Origin: Gigaspora rosea
Lineage: Eukaryota; Glomeromycota; Glomeromycetes; Diversisporales; Gigasporaceae
Length of the DNA stretch: 64,000 bases
NCBI GenBank assembly: GCA_003550325.1
Contig: QKWP01000606.1
Location: 48,167-112,166, forward strand
Reading direction: 5' to 3'
A program made the position numbers and the translations under genes. Position 1 is the stretch's first letter; every line of letters begins with the position of its first letter. The notes below the pieces were generated by a model. That model was not told the DNA's origin, did not search any database, and worked only from the letters and a program-made list of their open reading frames with translations. Positions 22,376 through 32,649 of this stretch are shown piece after piece.

Positions 22376-24000
22376 ATGGGAGAGAACCAAAAACATAGCA
22401 AGCAGCCTAAAACAGACATTTGGGATGCAACAACAAGACTTAGCAAAGTAATAAGAATATTACAAAAATCAAAGAAAGGAAGCTTAAATATAGATGAATT
22501 ACAAAGGTGCAACAATGCAATTGATTTTATTAACCATGGTCAGGGCATGCAGATACCGAAAATTAAAAATCTAACAGAAGAAGTAATTATGGACTTAAAG
22601 GGATAGTAGAAGCTCTTAAACGCAAGGGCAGCAGTTGAAAGGTTAAGAATTAAGAGAATAGAAATTGAAGACCACATAGAATGTAAATGTGCTATGATCG
22701 AGAACGACCAAAAGAAAATGCTCTGAAGCCTTCTTAATAAACCATGGAAATCAATTAAATTAGATCATATTTTTGAACAAGATTGTGTAGATAGGAATCT
22801 AATAACAGAGAAAGAAGCGGTACTTGAAAAGACCATGTTTCATTTCCAGCAGCAATTTTGAAAGAGAAGAACACACTTAAGTTCTATGTCCAATGAATGG
22901 AGTAGAATATACAAGCCCTTAGAGAAAATTAAAGAAAGCTGGTACATAGATTTAGAATTAAAATATCGCTAGAGGAATAGTTTTTAGCAATCAAAGAAAC
23001 CAAAAACACTTCAGCACCAGGGTCTTCTAGTATTGGTTATAGATTAATTAAACAAGTGAGTGTAAGCTCCCATGAAATTTTTAGACAATTGGCCAATAAA
23101 TGTTTAATAGAGGGTGACATTCCAGATAAATGGAAATTATCACAGTTGTACAGTATTTAATTCCTAAAAGTGAAGAATGAGAGTACTCGTTAAGCAATGC
23201 AAGACCAATAGCATTGCTAGAATCATTCTGAAAATGTGTTACAAGAGTTCTAAACAAGAGATTAGCTAGAGTTTCCGTTGAGAACAAAATCCTCAAAGGC
23301 CCAAATTTTGCAGGATTACCCAGTTGCTCAACTGAAAATCCAATTAATATTATGAATATGTTGATGGAAGATGCAAAGAAAAGGGAAAAAAGATGTGGAT
23401 ATTATTTCAAGACATGCGTAAAGCTTTTGATTCAGTATCTCTTTCATTTTTAGAGCTGGCCATGAACAGATTAAAATTACCAAGCAAAATAATTAAAATC
23501 ATTATAAACCTTTTTGAAAAAAAGAAAGCAAAGGTAATTACAGTGTTAGGACCAACTGATCCATATGAAGTGGCAGATGGGATCGATCAAGAAGAAGTTT
23601 TGTCACCCCTTCTATGGCGTATTTTTTACGATTCTTTGCTGTGTCGCATAGAGAGTAATAAAGATTTAGGATATAAGGTCCAGACAGAAAAAATAACAGA
23701 TTGGGCTAGGCAATCATACAGGAAATCTGAGATGAGGTTTTCAGTGTTAGCGTATGCAGATAATACGACGTGGATTGCAGAAAACAAATCTCAACTCAGA
23801 AAGATAACAAAAATAGCAAGTGATTTCTTTAGAATAAATGACATCCAAATAAATGGAAAGAAATCCAAGTTTTTAATTTTAAACTCAAGTTTATGCAAAG
23901 AAGAAAGGTTTGTGCAGTTTGAAAATGAGATAGTTCAAGCTGAGAGTATAGAGACAACTACTCATTTTCTGGAAGTGTGATTAAATGGAAAAATGAAAGA
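22376..24000 (+). pseudogene. LINE-1 ORF2, reverse transcriptase domain
   Basis: The longest block, 23393-23980, holds the RT palm: LFQDMRKAFDSVS (motif A, catalytic Asp), QEEVLSPLLWRIFYD (motif B, usually QG..LSP) and VLAYADNTTWIAE (motif C). Motif C reads YADN where YADD is expected, so the second catalytic aspartate is replaced, and one conserved B residue has also changed. Upstream blocks (22376-22606 and beyond) form the linker and fingers. Confidence 0.8.
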
Positions 24001-24189
24001 ATCTTTAGTAAAGAAGAAAGCACATGACATAGTGAGACAATTCACAATTGTATTAAATTAGAAAAAACTCTCTCTAAGCCAACTGGTTTACATCAACAAT
24101 GGTGTTTACTCCTGAAACTTAGTTACATTTTATAGCTCTCAAAACTCTCAACTCAGGCTCTCAACAGCATACACCAGCCTTATGTCTGA

Positions 24190-26540
24190 ATGGTTAAACA
24201 TAAACTGGACATTATACAAAAGGCAGGCAATTATATTGTCTTACATAAAGGTTTTTTAGGATATAAACCTTTGGCTCAAGAAATTGTAACAAAACAATTA
24301 ACAGGTCTTCAAAAAAGATTAAATAACAAAGGCAGCCTGACAGAGCTAACAATTATAAGGGCCAAACAAAGTTTTCAGGATACATGTATAACAGAGAAAA
24401 CATGGTCAGAATGGACGAAACCTGAATTAAAAAAATCTGGAAAGACAATTTAACTTGTATATCTCTACTCAAAGCACGGTCTAACGGCATTACCTTTCAA
24501 ACGAAACGTCTTTCTATGCATTGAAAATAAAGGAACAAAGTTAAGAAAGATAGTGGGTATAGAGGTCTTTCTTAAAGCGTACAAATTATTAAGCAGGATG
24601 AATTTGTTCTTTATAAAGCAGCTGCTTGATAAAAAGATAGAAAATCTTTTTCGTGGCAAGAGCTTAAGGTAGTAAAGAGATTACCAAATAGGGGCAAAAA
24701 GGCAAATTGGTTATAAATGTAGAGGAGTTACTTTTAACAAACAATACGTCAAGGCAGATAAAGGGTTTTCAATTAGGGGTGCCTAGCAATCCTTTAACTT
24801 TGGAATGGAAGTTGAGTGGGGTTTCAGAGGATAAAAGAAAGAAGGAAGTAATTTGTTTTCACTCAGTCCAAAGTGGTGATATTAATATTGGCAAGATCTT
24901 GGAAAAGAGAGAAAACTTTTTTCTTAGTTTTAAACCAAAAATGTACACGATAGCAAGAGCAAAAGAACAAAAGAAGGTGCAGATTTTTGTGAAATGGCTA
25001 AAGAAGAGTACAACATGTCAATACATACAAATAAAGCAATTAGTGTCATAACTAATGCAGTAGCGCAAAATTCATCAAAATATAGAACTCTTCTAAGCCA
25101 ATTAAGAACAAATAATAAAGAAACTGTTGTATCAGATGACCTCTATAGTACTCTAGATAGAGTCATTATCCAAGATCATGTGTAGAACTAATCCATATGC
25201 AAGAGCTAGGTTCTGGTCTAACAAATATGCTTGTTAGTTAATATTACTGTTTGTTAGCAGCAGATAATATGAGTATTCAGATAGTTCTTTAGTTGAAAAG
25301 GATGGGAGGAAAGTTATTGGATATGGCTAGATTCCCTTAAAAACTTAAAAATAGCAGAAGGGAATATAGATTAGAGTCTTGGCCTTCTTCAACGAAGGCA
25401 GAGTTGGTAGCAATTTGGATGGTTTTATTAGTAGCACCAATGGAAGTAGATATAGTTATTAATACAGATAGTGCAGCGGCAATTGCAAGCCTGGGTTCTG
25501 AAATACAATTAGAGGCATTTCACTGTTGGAGTAAATGCAAAAGTTATAGTCTAATTACGAAAATTCACGACCTTACGCAGTCAAAGAAAATTGTACTTAA
25601 TTTTAATAAAATCAAAGGCCATAGTGGAGAGAAATGGAACGAAGAAGCGGACAAGTTGGCAAAAAAAGGGACAAAGCTTGCCAAGTTAGAGAATCTGAAG
25701 CTAGAGAACAACATAAGGCTTGATGTCATTCCTATATGGAAAGGAAGTTACATTGAGATGCCACTTCACCTCTTCATCAAGCGGATCTTTGAGTTTAAAA
25801 CTGGTTTGGATTTTAGATTCTCAAGAATTATAAAATATGTTGAACCAGATGAAAAGGTCGTTAAGCACTCCTGGCTATTGTTTTGGAAAGATTTAAAAGG
25901 AAAAATAGGGATCAGATGTAAATCAATGAATACAAGCTGAAGAGTAGCTTTTAGATTGAAGTGCTTAACTAATAAAGTACCAACATTATCAGTTTTCAAG
26001 CGAAGAAGATCAGATATTTATTCTGAAAGCAATTACATTCATTGTAACCAAGAAGAGGAAGAAACACTCAACTATATAACTGAATACGAATGTTATATAT
26101 TGCATTGGCTTAACATAGAGGGAGCAGCCTTTTCAATTGCACAAGAGAATATCCCACAAGAAATATTATCAGAAGTTGATAGTAATAATTTAGGGAGGGC
26201 CTTATTTGGAACAAGTAGAACCGAGGTTCAAAAGCTAAGAAAAAGCATAATTCAGGGTCTCTTTCCACAAAAGGTCTTAGCAAGTCTTAGAACGCTTCTG
26301 ATCACAAGAAAGGCAACGTTGGATTTTGTAGAATGCTACAAAGCTTTAGTAGAGAACGGTTTCCATGATCTAGTTTTGCAAACCCGCTGCGTCACTGTAG
26401 CAAAATGGGAGTCTCAACTGGGCATCACAAGAGAACAAAAAAGAAAGAAACTAGATCCACACATTGGGAATGAAAGTAAAAGAGCTATTCATTTATCTGA
26501 AAGAGCGGGCTTTCGGTGCTCCAGGTCCGTCCAATATTGA
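24190..26540 (+). pseudogene. LINE-1 ORF2, RNase H and C-terminal region
   Basis: 24190-25185 is the thumb/connector in several blocks. 25404-25940 is RNase H: VINTDSAAAI (catalytic Asp), then LNFNKIKGHSGEKWNEEAD (His and last Asp). 25956-26540 continues with a C-terminal region that in relatives carries a Cys/His knuckle; here the HCNQEEEETLNYITEYEC pattern is visible. Frames are broken between blocks. The presence of RNase H places the element with I/Tad-type LINEs. Confidence 0.72.
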
Positions 26541-26879
26541 TTCAGTCATGAATACCGAAGAAGGAGTGCCAAATCGGAAAAAAGAACTGTAGATGAAAGA
26601 AGGAATCTGTTGGAAGAAACAATAGAAAATTTTATAATCAATGGCATTAAGCCTTTTTGGATCAGTTTTTGACAGAGCTGACTACAATTCCTAGTTTTCT
26701 GTTAAAAACTAGTGCGACAGGTTGCATCTGGGCATCCTCGGATAGCCGGATGATGCCGGGCTTGCAATTGGAGGGTTTATTATATACAAATCTTAGATTA
26801 GTATGTAAACTTATTAATGTAGCACCGACAAGACTGTCAAAGTAATAATAAAAAATATATATATATATTTGAATCTTCA

Positions 26880-27110
26880 ATCTGATAACTCGAAGTAGAG
26901 GAATAAAGCATAGCTGATATGCTTTCTATGAACATCACACTAACATTTCTAGATTCTTGTCAAAATATACCTGGATTAGAAAAGAAAAAGCATTAGCTAA
27001 TGCACTTTGCAAGACTTTCTAAGTCTTAGTCGAATAAATTCAGATCAAAAGATGAAAATTAATGGGTGTACTTTGCAAGAACTCCATATTGAATGTTAAG
27101 CAGTTGTGAA
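26880..27110 (+). repeat. Repeat B, continuation on the far side of LINE-1
   Basis: CATTAGCTAATGCACTTTGC and GGGTGTACTTTGCAAGAACT recur, as in 11860-13340. Together with the flanking duplication this shows that LINE-1 inserted into the repeat. From 27120 to 28100 the sequence is AT-rich without a recognisable feature. Confidence 0.72.
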
Positions 27111-28114
27111 GATGAGCATGACAGCCTAAGAAACACAATAACGTAGTATTTCTAATATATAATATAAAGCAGTATTGGTATCAAATAACACAGGACTGCG
27201 AAAAAAAAAGTGCCAATAAAAAATGGACATGATCATGAAAAGATGAGAATTAAGCATTATTTGGTAAAAACAGAGTTGAAAAGAATGGAAACAAGGCATT
27301 CACTTATTACTAAAATCAGCAGACATGAATATTTTACCAAGTTGATATTGTTATTATTTAGAAATAGAAGTCGAAGTCAATAAGTATAAAAGTGTTTACA
27401 AACTATCTGAAGTCTGCTAAAACAGGTAATGCAATAGAAATTTGAAAAGCTACCTGGGGTTATTACTACAGAATTGGCATTGAAAAAGAATTGGAATAAA
27501 TAGTTGGAATAGTTTCAAAAGACCTGATTGTTAATCCGAATAGAGGGAATATGTAAATTGTAAATTCTACAAGTAGTGTCTATTGTGTGACCCTGATAAA
27601 GCAATGAGAGGGACAAATAGAATAAAATATTGACTGTATGAGAATGCTCTACTTTGGACCTGAAGATAGAAATGTGATAGAATAGATTCTACCTAATAGA
27701 TTATAAATATTGAAGAGATTGTATTATTGCATTCAAAACACTGACTAGTTTTAAAAAAAACAATAATTTTTTGAAAAAAATGAAGCCAGTATTCAGGTAG
27801 GGCTTCAATTTCAAATAAGAATTTGGAAGTTATAATCCAAACCTGAAGCTTTCGATTGGCACAAACATTTCGGCACCACTTTGAATTATGTACTAGAGAT
27901 AGGTAAGCCCAATAGAATAAATAACATAGAATATTGCAAATCATAAAATCAAAGTTAAAAGAAATGAAAAGAAGGCATACAAATATTATAAAGAATATAC
28001 AATATTAAAAAATGCCAAAGGAATAAAAAGGTAGAATATTAATATAGAAAGAGAATTGGAGTCGAAGCAAACCAATTCAAAAAAAAAGAAGACTAAGTGC
28101 ATGGGAATGTTAGG

Positions 28115-28342
28115 AATAGCCATGTGTATAAGTGAGGTGGCAATGTACACTCCATACTGCTCTTAAATTAAAATTAAAAAAAATAGTATATGGGTATATA
28201 GTACAAGGTGTTGTGAAAAAAAAGAAAAGAAAAAGAAAGGAAAAAGAGGCGAAGCATATGTGCATATTAGAAAAAATAAAGTACACAAACAAATATGTTC
28301 ATGTATATGAGTATGAGTGAAGTGGCTATATACACTCTAGTG
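28115..28342 (+). repeat. Dispersed repeat C (GTGGGTGTATACACCC / TATAGTACAG family), 5' group
   Basis: Two units begin AGTGAGGTGGCAATGTACAC and GAGTGAAGTGGCTATATACA. Each continues with 'gctcttaaattaaaattaaa', 'agtatatgggtatatagtac' and 'gttgtgaaaaaaaag'. The family is also at 31040-31100 and 48590-49030. Units are about 170-210 bp and carry no ORF. The gross structure suggests a SINE or a small satellite. Confidence 0.7.
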
Positions 28343-29403
28343 CTTCTACTAACTGGACTCAAACTAGACTTTAGTCAAGTCTGAGTCTGGTCTGATTTTT
28401 GAACCAGACTCAGACTTTTATATTTAAACTTTATAGTCAAGTTTAAGTCTGGTCTGAGTCTGGTCAGAAGTTTGCAGACTGGTCTGTTTCTGAATATATT
28501 TATATGTATTTTTTGGTGCTGAACAAGTTTACTTAGTATATTTTGTTAGAATAAATTAGTAAAATTTTATTAAGTTTATAGAATTTATTAATAAAATTCT
28601 ATAAAATCTTATAATTCACAAATTTTTATTAATTAATTCTAACAAAACACACTAAGTAAACTTGTTCAGCACCTAAAAAAGTAATAAAATGGCTGTTTTG
28701 TTTTTATTTTATTTGAAATTTAAAGATTTGATATACCATTTTGGATTTTTGATCAAAAAAGACAAATTTTAATATCTTATCTCCAAATTTCAAGTAAAAT
28801 AAAAACTACACTATAATTTAATGTATTTTTAGGTGCTAAATAAGTTTACTTAGTGCTTTAAGTTAGAAATAATTAGTAAAATTTTGTGAATAATAAGATT
28901 TTATAGAATTTTTTAGAAAATTCTATAAAATCTTAAATTTACAAATTTTTATTAATTAATTTTAACAAAACACACTAAGTAAACTTGTTCAGCACCTAAA
29001 AATACATTAAATTGGCAGGATTGTTTTAATTTTACTTGAAATTTAAAGAAAAGATGCATAATTTTGGATTTTTGATCAAAAAAGTCAAAAAAGTCAAATT
29101 TAAGTATCTTTTCTCTAAATTTCAAGTAAAATAAAAACAACTCTACTGATTTAATCTATTTTTAGATGCTAAACAAGTTTACTTAGTGCACTTTGTTAAA
29201 AATTTGTGAATCATAAGATTTTATAGAATTTTATTAATAAAATTTTATAAAATTTTAAATTTCACTAAGTAAACTTGTTCAGCACCTAAAAATACATTAA
29301 ATCGGCAGAGTTGTTTTTATTTTACTTGAAATTTGAAGAAAAGATGTATAATTTTAAATTTTTGATCAAATTTAAGCATATTTTCTCCAAATTTTAATTA
29401 CTA

Positions 29404-30379
29404 TATTACTGCGAAATAGTGCACACCTGCATAGTATTTTGTCAACTGTGCACTATTTCAAGTATGCATATGTAAGCTATTTTGAAACCAACCTAGTTTT
29501 TATGCACCAAAGAGATTTTCTAAATAGTACCCATGTACAGTGTATAAATATTTATTTGAAAATCAATCTCTTTACATAGCTTTGTGCAAATAATTTTCTA
29601 AATTATAGATCTTCAATTTGTTATTCATGTACGTATTTATATAAACAAGTAGTAATCCTGTACTGTACTAAAAATCTAAATTTATATAAATAGAATAGAA
29701 GAACAGTAATGTCATTCTCAATGCCTACTTTAGCGATTAACTCTACCTGTCACATATAAAAGTATTGCTGTATGAGCAGTTATGTAATATCCTAGGGGGT
29801 TAAAAAAATATTTACATAAGGCTAATTATACAATTTGATTGGCTAATTGGTCTTATGTGGGTAGCTCTATAATAAAATGATATTACATAATACAGTCGCC
29901 TCTTTCTAATCTGAACCTCTTTAAACTAAACACTATTAAACTCTATCTAAACTGAACAAAATCTTCTAGAACATTTATAAATTTTATTATAAAGTTCAGA
30001 TAAGCCATATATAACTTTTTAAAAACTAAACTTTTCCAAATTTTTATATAGTAAAAAAAAGCAGTCCTGACAGTTCAGATTAAAGAGAGTTGACTGTATA
30101 TATCACAGTCCTATTCATATTATTTGGCTTATCTGCAAATATTCGCTATAAAAATTTAATGATAAGCGGTCAGTATTGTAACAAAAGGAGGGATGAATGA
30201 AATAGTGCTAAGAATTTTTTCTGTGGTTTAAAGTTATTGAAATACATTCATTTATACAGTATACTATATAAGGTGCGCACTATTTTGGATGTGCATGGGC
30301 ATTATTTTGAAACCAGTATGCTATTTTATGGAATATAAATTTTGAAATAATGCCCATGTGTGCTATTTCACGGTAATAT
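29404..30379. mobile_element. About 975-bp MITE inserted in the palindromic array
   Basis: The ends ACTATATTACTGCGAAATAG and, on the other strand, ACTATATTACCGTGAAATAG agree over at least 20 bp and continue with CACA. Removing the segment joins 'ctccaaatttta' to 'gtaaaataaaaac' and restores the array linker seen elsewhere. It holds repeated 'gcgcactatttt / cattattttgaaacca' words. A relative sits at 34203-34552. The duplication is probably TA, but the ends are ambiguous by a few bases. Confidence 0.72.
29893..30096. mobile_element. 204-bp MITE, pogo/Tc1-like (TA target site)
   Basis: The left end CAGTCGCCTCTTTCTAATCT and the right end on the other strand CAGTCAACTCTCTTTAATCT both continue to GAAC. 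TA flanks both (29891-29892, 30097-30098). It is nested inside the 29404-30379 element. Confidence 0.82.
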
Positions 30380-31029
30380 AGTAAAATAAAAACAATCCTG
30401 CTAATTTAATATATTTTTAGGTGCTGAACAAGTTTACTTAGTGCACATTGTTAGAATTAATTAATAAAAATTTGTGAATCATAAGATTTTATAGAATTTT
30501 ATTAATAAAATTCTATAAAATCTTATAATTCGCAAATTTTTATTAATTAATTCTAACAACATGCACTAAGTAAACTTGTTCAGCACATAAAATACATTTA
30601 TTAGCAGTGTTGTTTTATTTTACTTGAAATTTGGAAAAAAGATGCTTAAATTTGACTTTTTTGATCAAAAATCCAAAATTATATATTAAATCTCTAAATT
30701 TTAAGTAAAATAAAAATAAAAAAAAGCTATTTTAATGCATTTTTAGGTGCTGAACAAGTTTACTTAGTGATTTTATTAGAATTATTTAACTGTTAATAAA
30801 AATTTACAAATTATAAGATTTTATAGAATTTTATTAATAAAATTTTATAAAATCTTGTAATTCATAAAATTTTACTAATTAATTCTAACAAAATGTACTA
30901 AATAAACTTGTTCAGCACCAAAAAATACATATAATTATTTTAGACTTAGACCAGTATGCAGACTTTAGACCAGACCCAGAACAGACTCATAGTTGAGTCT
31001 GAGTCTGGTCTGATCCTAGACTGAACTCG

Positions 31030-31330
31030 GACCAGACCTAGAAGTACAGTATACGTGCTCAAATTAAGATTAAAGAAATATTATATGAGTATATAGTACA
31101 GTTAGAGCTCTATAGACCCGAACTAAGGCCAGACTTTAGACAAGTCTGAGTCCATTTCGAATTTCGAACCAGACTCAAACTCAAACTATTTTACAATTCA
31201 GTCTGGTCTGGGTCTGAATATCAATATTTTGGCTTGGTTCGAGTCCAGTTTGAGCCTGTTCCAAAAGTTTGAGTCTGGTCCAAAAGTCCAAAACCCAATA
31301 CTCGGGTCTAGAAATGGGTTTCATGTGTGC
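31030..31330. repeat. Repeat C unit plus 'gtctggtctgagtc' repeat segment
   Basis: A repeat C unit (31040-31100) is followed by a block starting near 31108 (CTCTATAGACCCGAACT) and ending near 31318 (ACTCGGGTCTAGAAATG), whose edges are inverted copies around TAGACCCGA. The inside is rich in 'cagactc / gagtctgg'. A similar block with drifted words lies at 48350-48545. I could not fix a target duplication. Confidence 0.55.
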
Positions 31331-31573
31331 ACATGATTCTTTAATTATGTGCATGTTTCTGAATCATACACATTTTATCCATCAAAATTTTATATAGGTA
31401 CTAGCATCACTGGTGTAAAACTTGTCTATATCATAAATTTAATGTATTTTAAATAAGAACATAATTTTAATCTTTGTTTGATTATTATATTATTTAGTAG
31501 ATTGATATAAAAATTACACTTTAAACTTATACTGCTTTTCAGTTTTTTGTAAGTATATACTATAATAATTATT

Positions 31574-31798
31574 GTCATAGCTGATACTGAAGTTGGCTGA
31601 TACTGAAGCTCAGGGGTCTCGATTGGAAACTATAAGCTTTGCTAAAATCCACATATACTCTTGAATTATAAAATCTACACCCAAACCCTACCCTAACCCT
31701 ATAAGACAAAAGCGAAAAAAACATCTAAAAAAATTTTAAATTTTATATCAAAATAGGTCAAAGCTTCAGCATTAGCCAACTTTAGCATCAGCTGTGAC
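31574..31798. mobile_element. 225-bp MITE with about 40-bp inverted ends
   Basis: The left end GTCATAGCTGATACTGAAGT and the right end on the other strand GTCACAGCTGATGCTAAAGT continue to match through TGGCT.AT.CTGAAGC. AATTATT is directly repeated outside (31567-31573, 31799-31805). An internal telomere-like ACCCTAACCCTAT lies at 31690-31702. Confidence 0.78.
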
Positions 31799-31914
31799 AA
31801 TTATTATTATATTATATATATGAATACATATACAGGTCGAATGAAACCATATCAGACAACAATTGGGTTCCGATAGGCCTCCTATATCAATATAATACCC
31901 ACATGGAAAATTAC

Positions 31915-32560
31915 TGGTAGGAAAATCCTAAATGTTCCTGATTAGTTTCTGATTTCAAACAGAAATTTGGCGGAAATAAGAGACTAATCGGGAACATTTT
32001 GATTTAAAATCGATATACTGGTAGGCCTATTACAAACATGATATGTATCTTATTTTGATCTAAATTGCAAGAAAACCAGATACTCTTCAGGATTAATTAA
32101 GATATATATCATGTATGTTAATAGGCCTACCGGTATATCGATTTTGATCCTAACTATTTCTGAAAAGTCTCTTATTTCCGCCAAATTCGTGTTTGAAATA
32201 AGAGACTAATCGGGAACATTTAGATTTAAAATCGATATACTGGTAGGCCTATTAACAAACACAATATGTATCTTATTTTGATCTAAATTGCAATAAAACT
32301 GGATACTCTTCAGGATTAATTTAAGATAAATATCATGTATGTTAATAGGCCTACTGTTATATCAATTTTAAACCTAAATGTTCCCGATTAGTCTCTTATT
32401 TCTGTCAAATTTCTGTTTGAAATCAGAAACTAATCGGAAACATTTAGATTTAAAATCGATATACCGGTAGGCCTATTAACATACATAATATGTATCTTAT
32501 TTTGATCTAAATTGCAAGAAAACTGGATACTCTTCAGGATTAATTAAGATATATATCGTT
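31915..32560. repeat. Tandem/inverted array of about 220-bp fold-back units
   Basis: Three near-identical units start at about 32003, 32223 and 32449 (GATTTAAAATCGATATACTG, GTAGGCCTATTAAC, CTTATTTTGATCTAAATTGC). Within each, GTAGGCCTATTAAC pairs with GTTAATAGGCCTAC and ACTAATCGGGAACATTT pairs with AAATGTTCCCGATTAGT. It is a direct array of palindromes, like the one at 28510-30930 but unrelated in sequence. Confidence 0.85.
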
Positions 32561-32618
32561 ATATCTGACAGGGCTATGGTTTATATGTTTTTATATACTG
32601 ATACTAGTATAACAGGTG

Positions 32619-32640
32619 GCGCTTACGCGCCACCCTATTT
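32619..32640. repeat. GC-rich hairpin
   Basis: GGTGGCGC TTAC GCGCCACC is a perfect 8-bp stem with a 4-nt loop, the most GC-rich spot in this AT-rich stretch. It marks the border between the fold-back array and the satellite. Its function is unknown. Confidence 0.7.
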
Positions 32641-32649
32641 TATTCATTA

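Larger units (their letters stand above)
13353..26864 (+). mobile_element. LINE-1 of this window: full-length APE/RNase H non-LTR retrotransposon, split by an insertion
   Basis: A 14-bp direct repeat ATATTTGAATCTTC flanks it (13339-13352 and 26865-26878), and repeat B lies on both outer sides. The order is A-rich leader, ORF1 (13764-about 15420), and ORF2 with endonuclease, reverse transcriptase, RNase H and C-terminal region (about 15590-26540). The 3' end is TA/A-rich with no LTR. Without the insertion at about 15655-21435 the element is about 7.7 kb, the size of I/Tad-type LINEs with RNase H. Multiple stops and frame changes show that it is dead. Confidence 0.85.
28510..30930. repeat. Tandem array of about 320-bp palindromic units (5 copies)
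   Basis: Each unit is a fold-back: AGGTGCTGAACAAGTTTACT ... ATAAGATTTTATAGAATTTT ... AAAATTCTATAAAATCTTAT ... AGTAAACTTGTTCAGCACCT. The palindromes lie at about 28510-28681, 28818-29010, 29151-29301, 30404-30600 and 30731-30930. The linkers between them, around TTTTTTGATCAAAAA, are also self-complementary. Spacing is 308-333 bp once the inserted element at 29404-30379 is removed. No frame exists. Confidence 0.88.
28342..31054. mobile_element. Composite element with SINE-like repeat C on both sides (possible hAT-type ends)
   Basis: The left part begins TAGTGCTTCTACTAACTGGA and is rich in 'gtctgagtctggtctg'. The right part, on the other strand, begins TGTACTTCTAGGTCTGGTCC and is equally rich in 'cagactcagac'. 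A repeat C unit breaks off at the left edge and resumes at the right edge (GCTCAAATTAAGATTAAAG), which indicates an insertion. The flanks tatacact / tatacgtg agree only partly. The inside is the palindromic array and two further MITEs. Confidence 0.5.
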
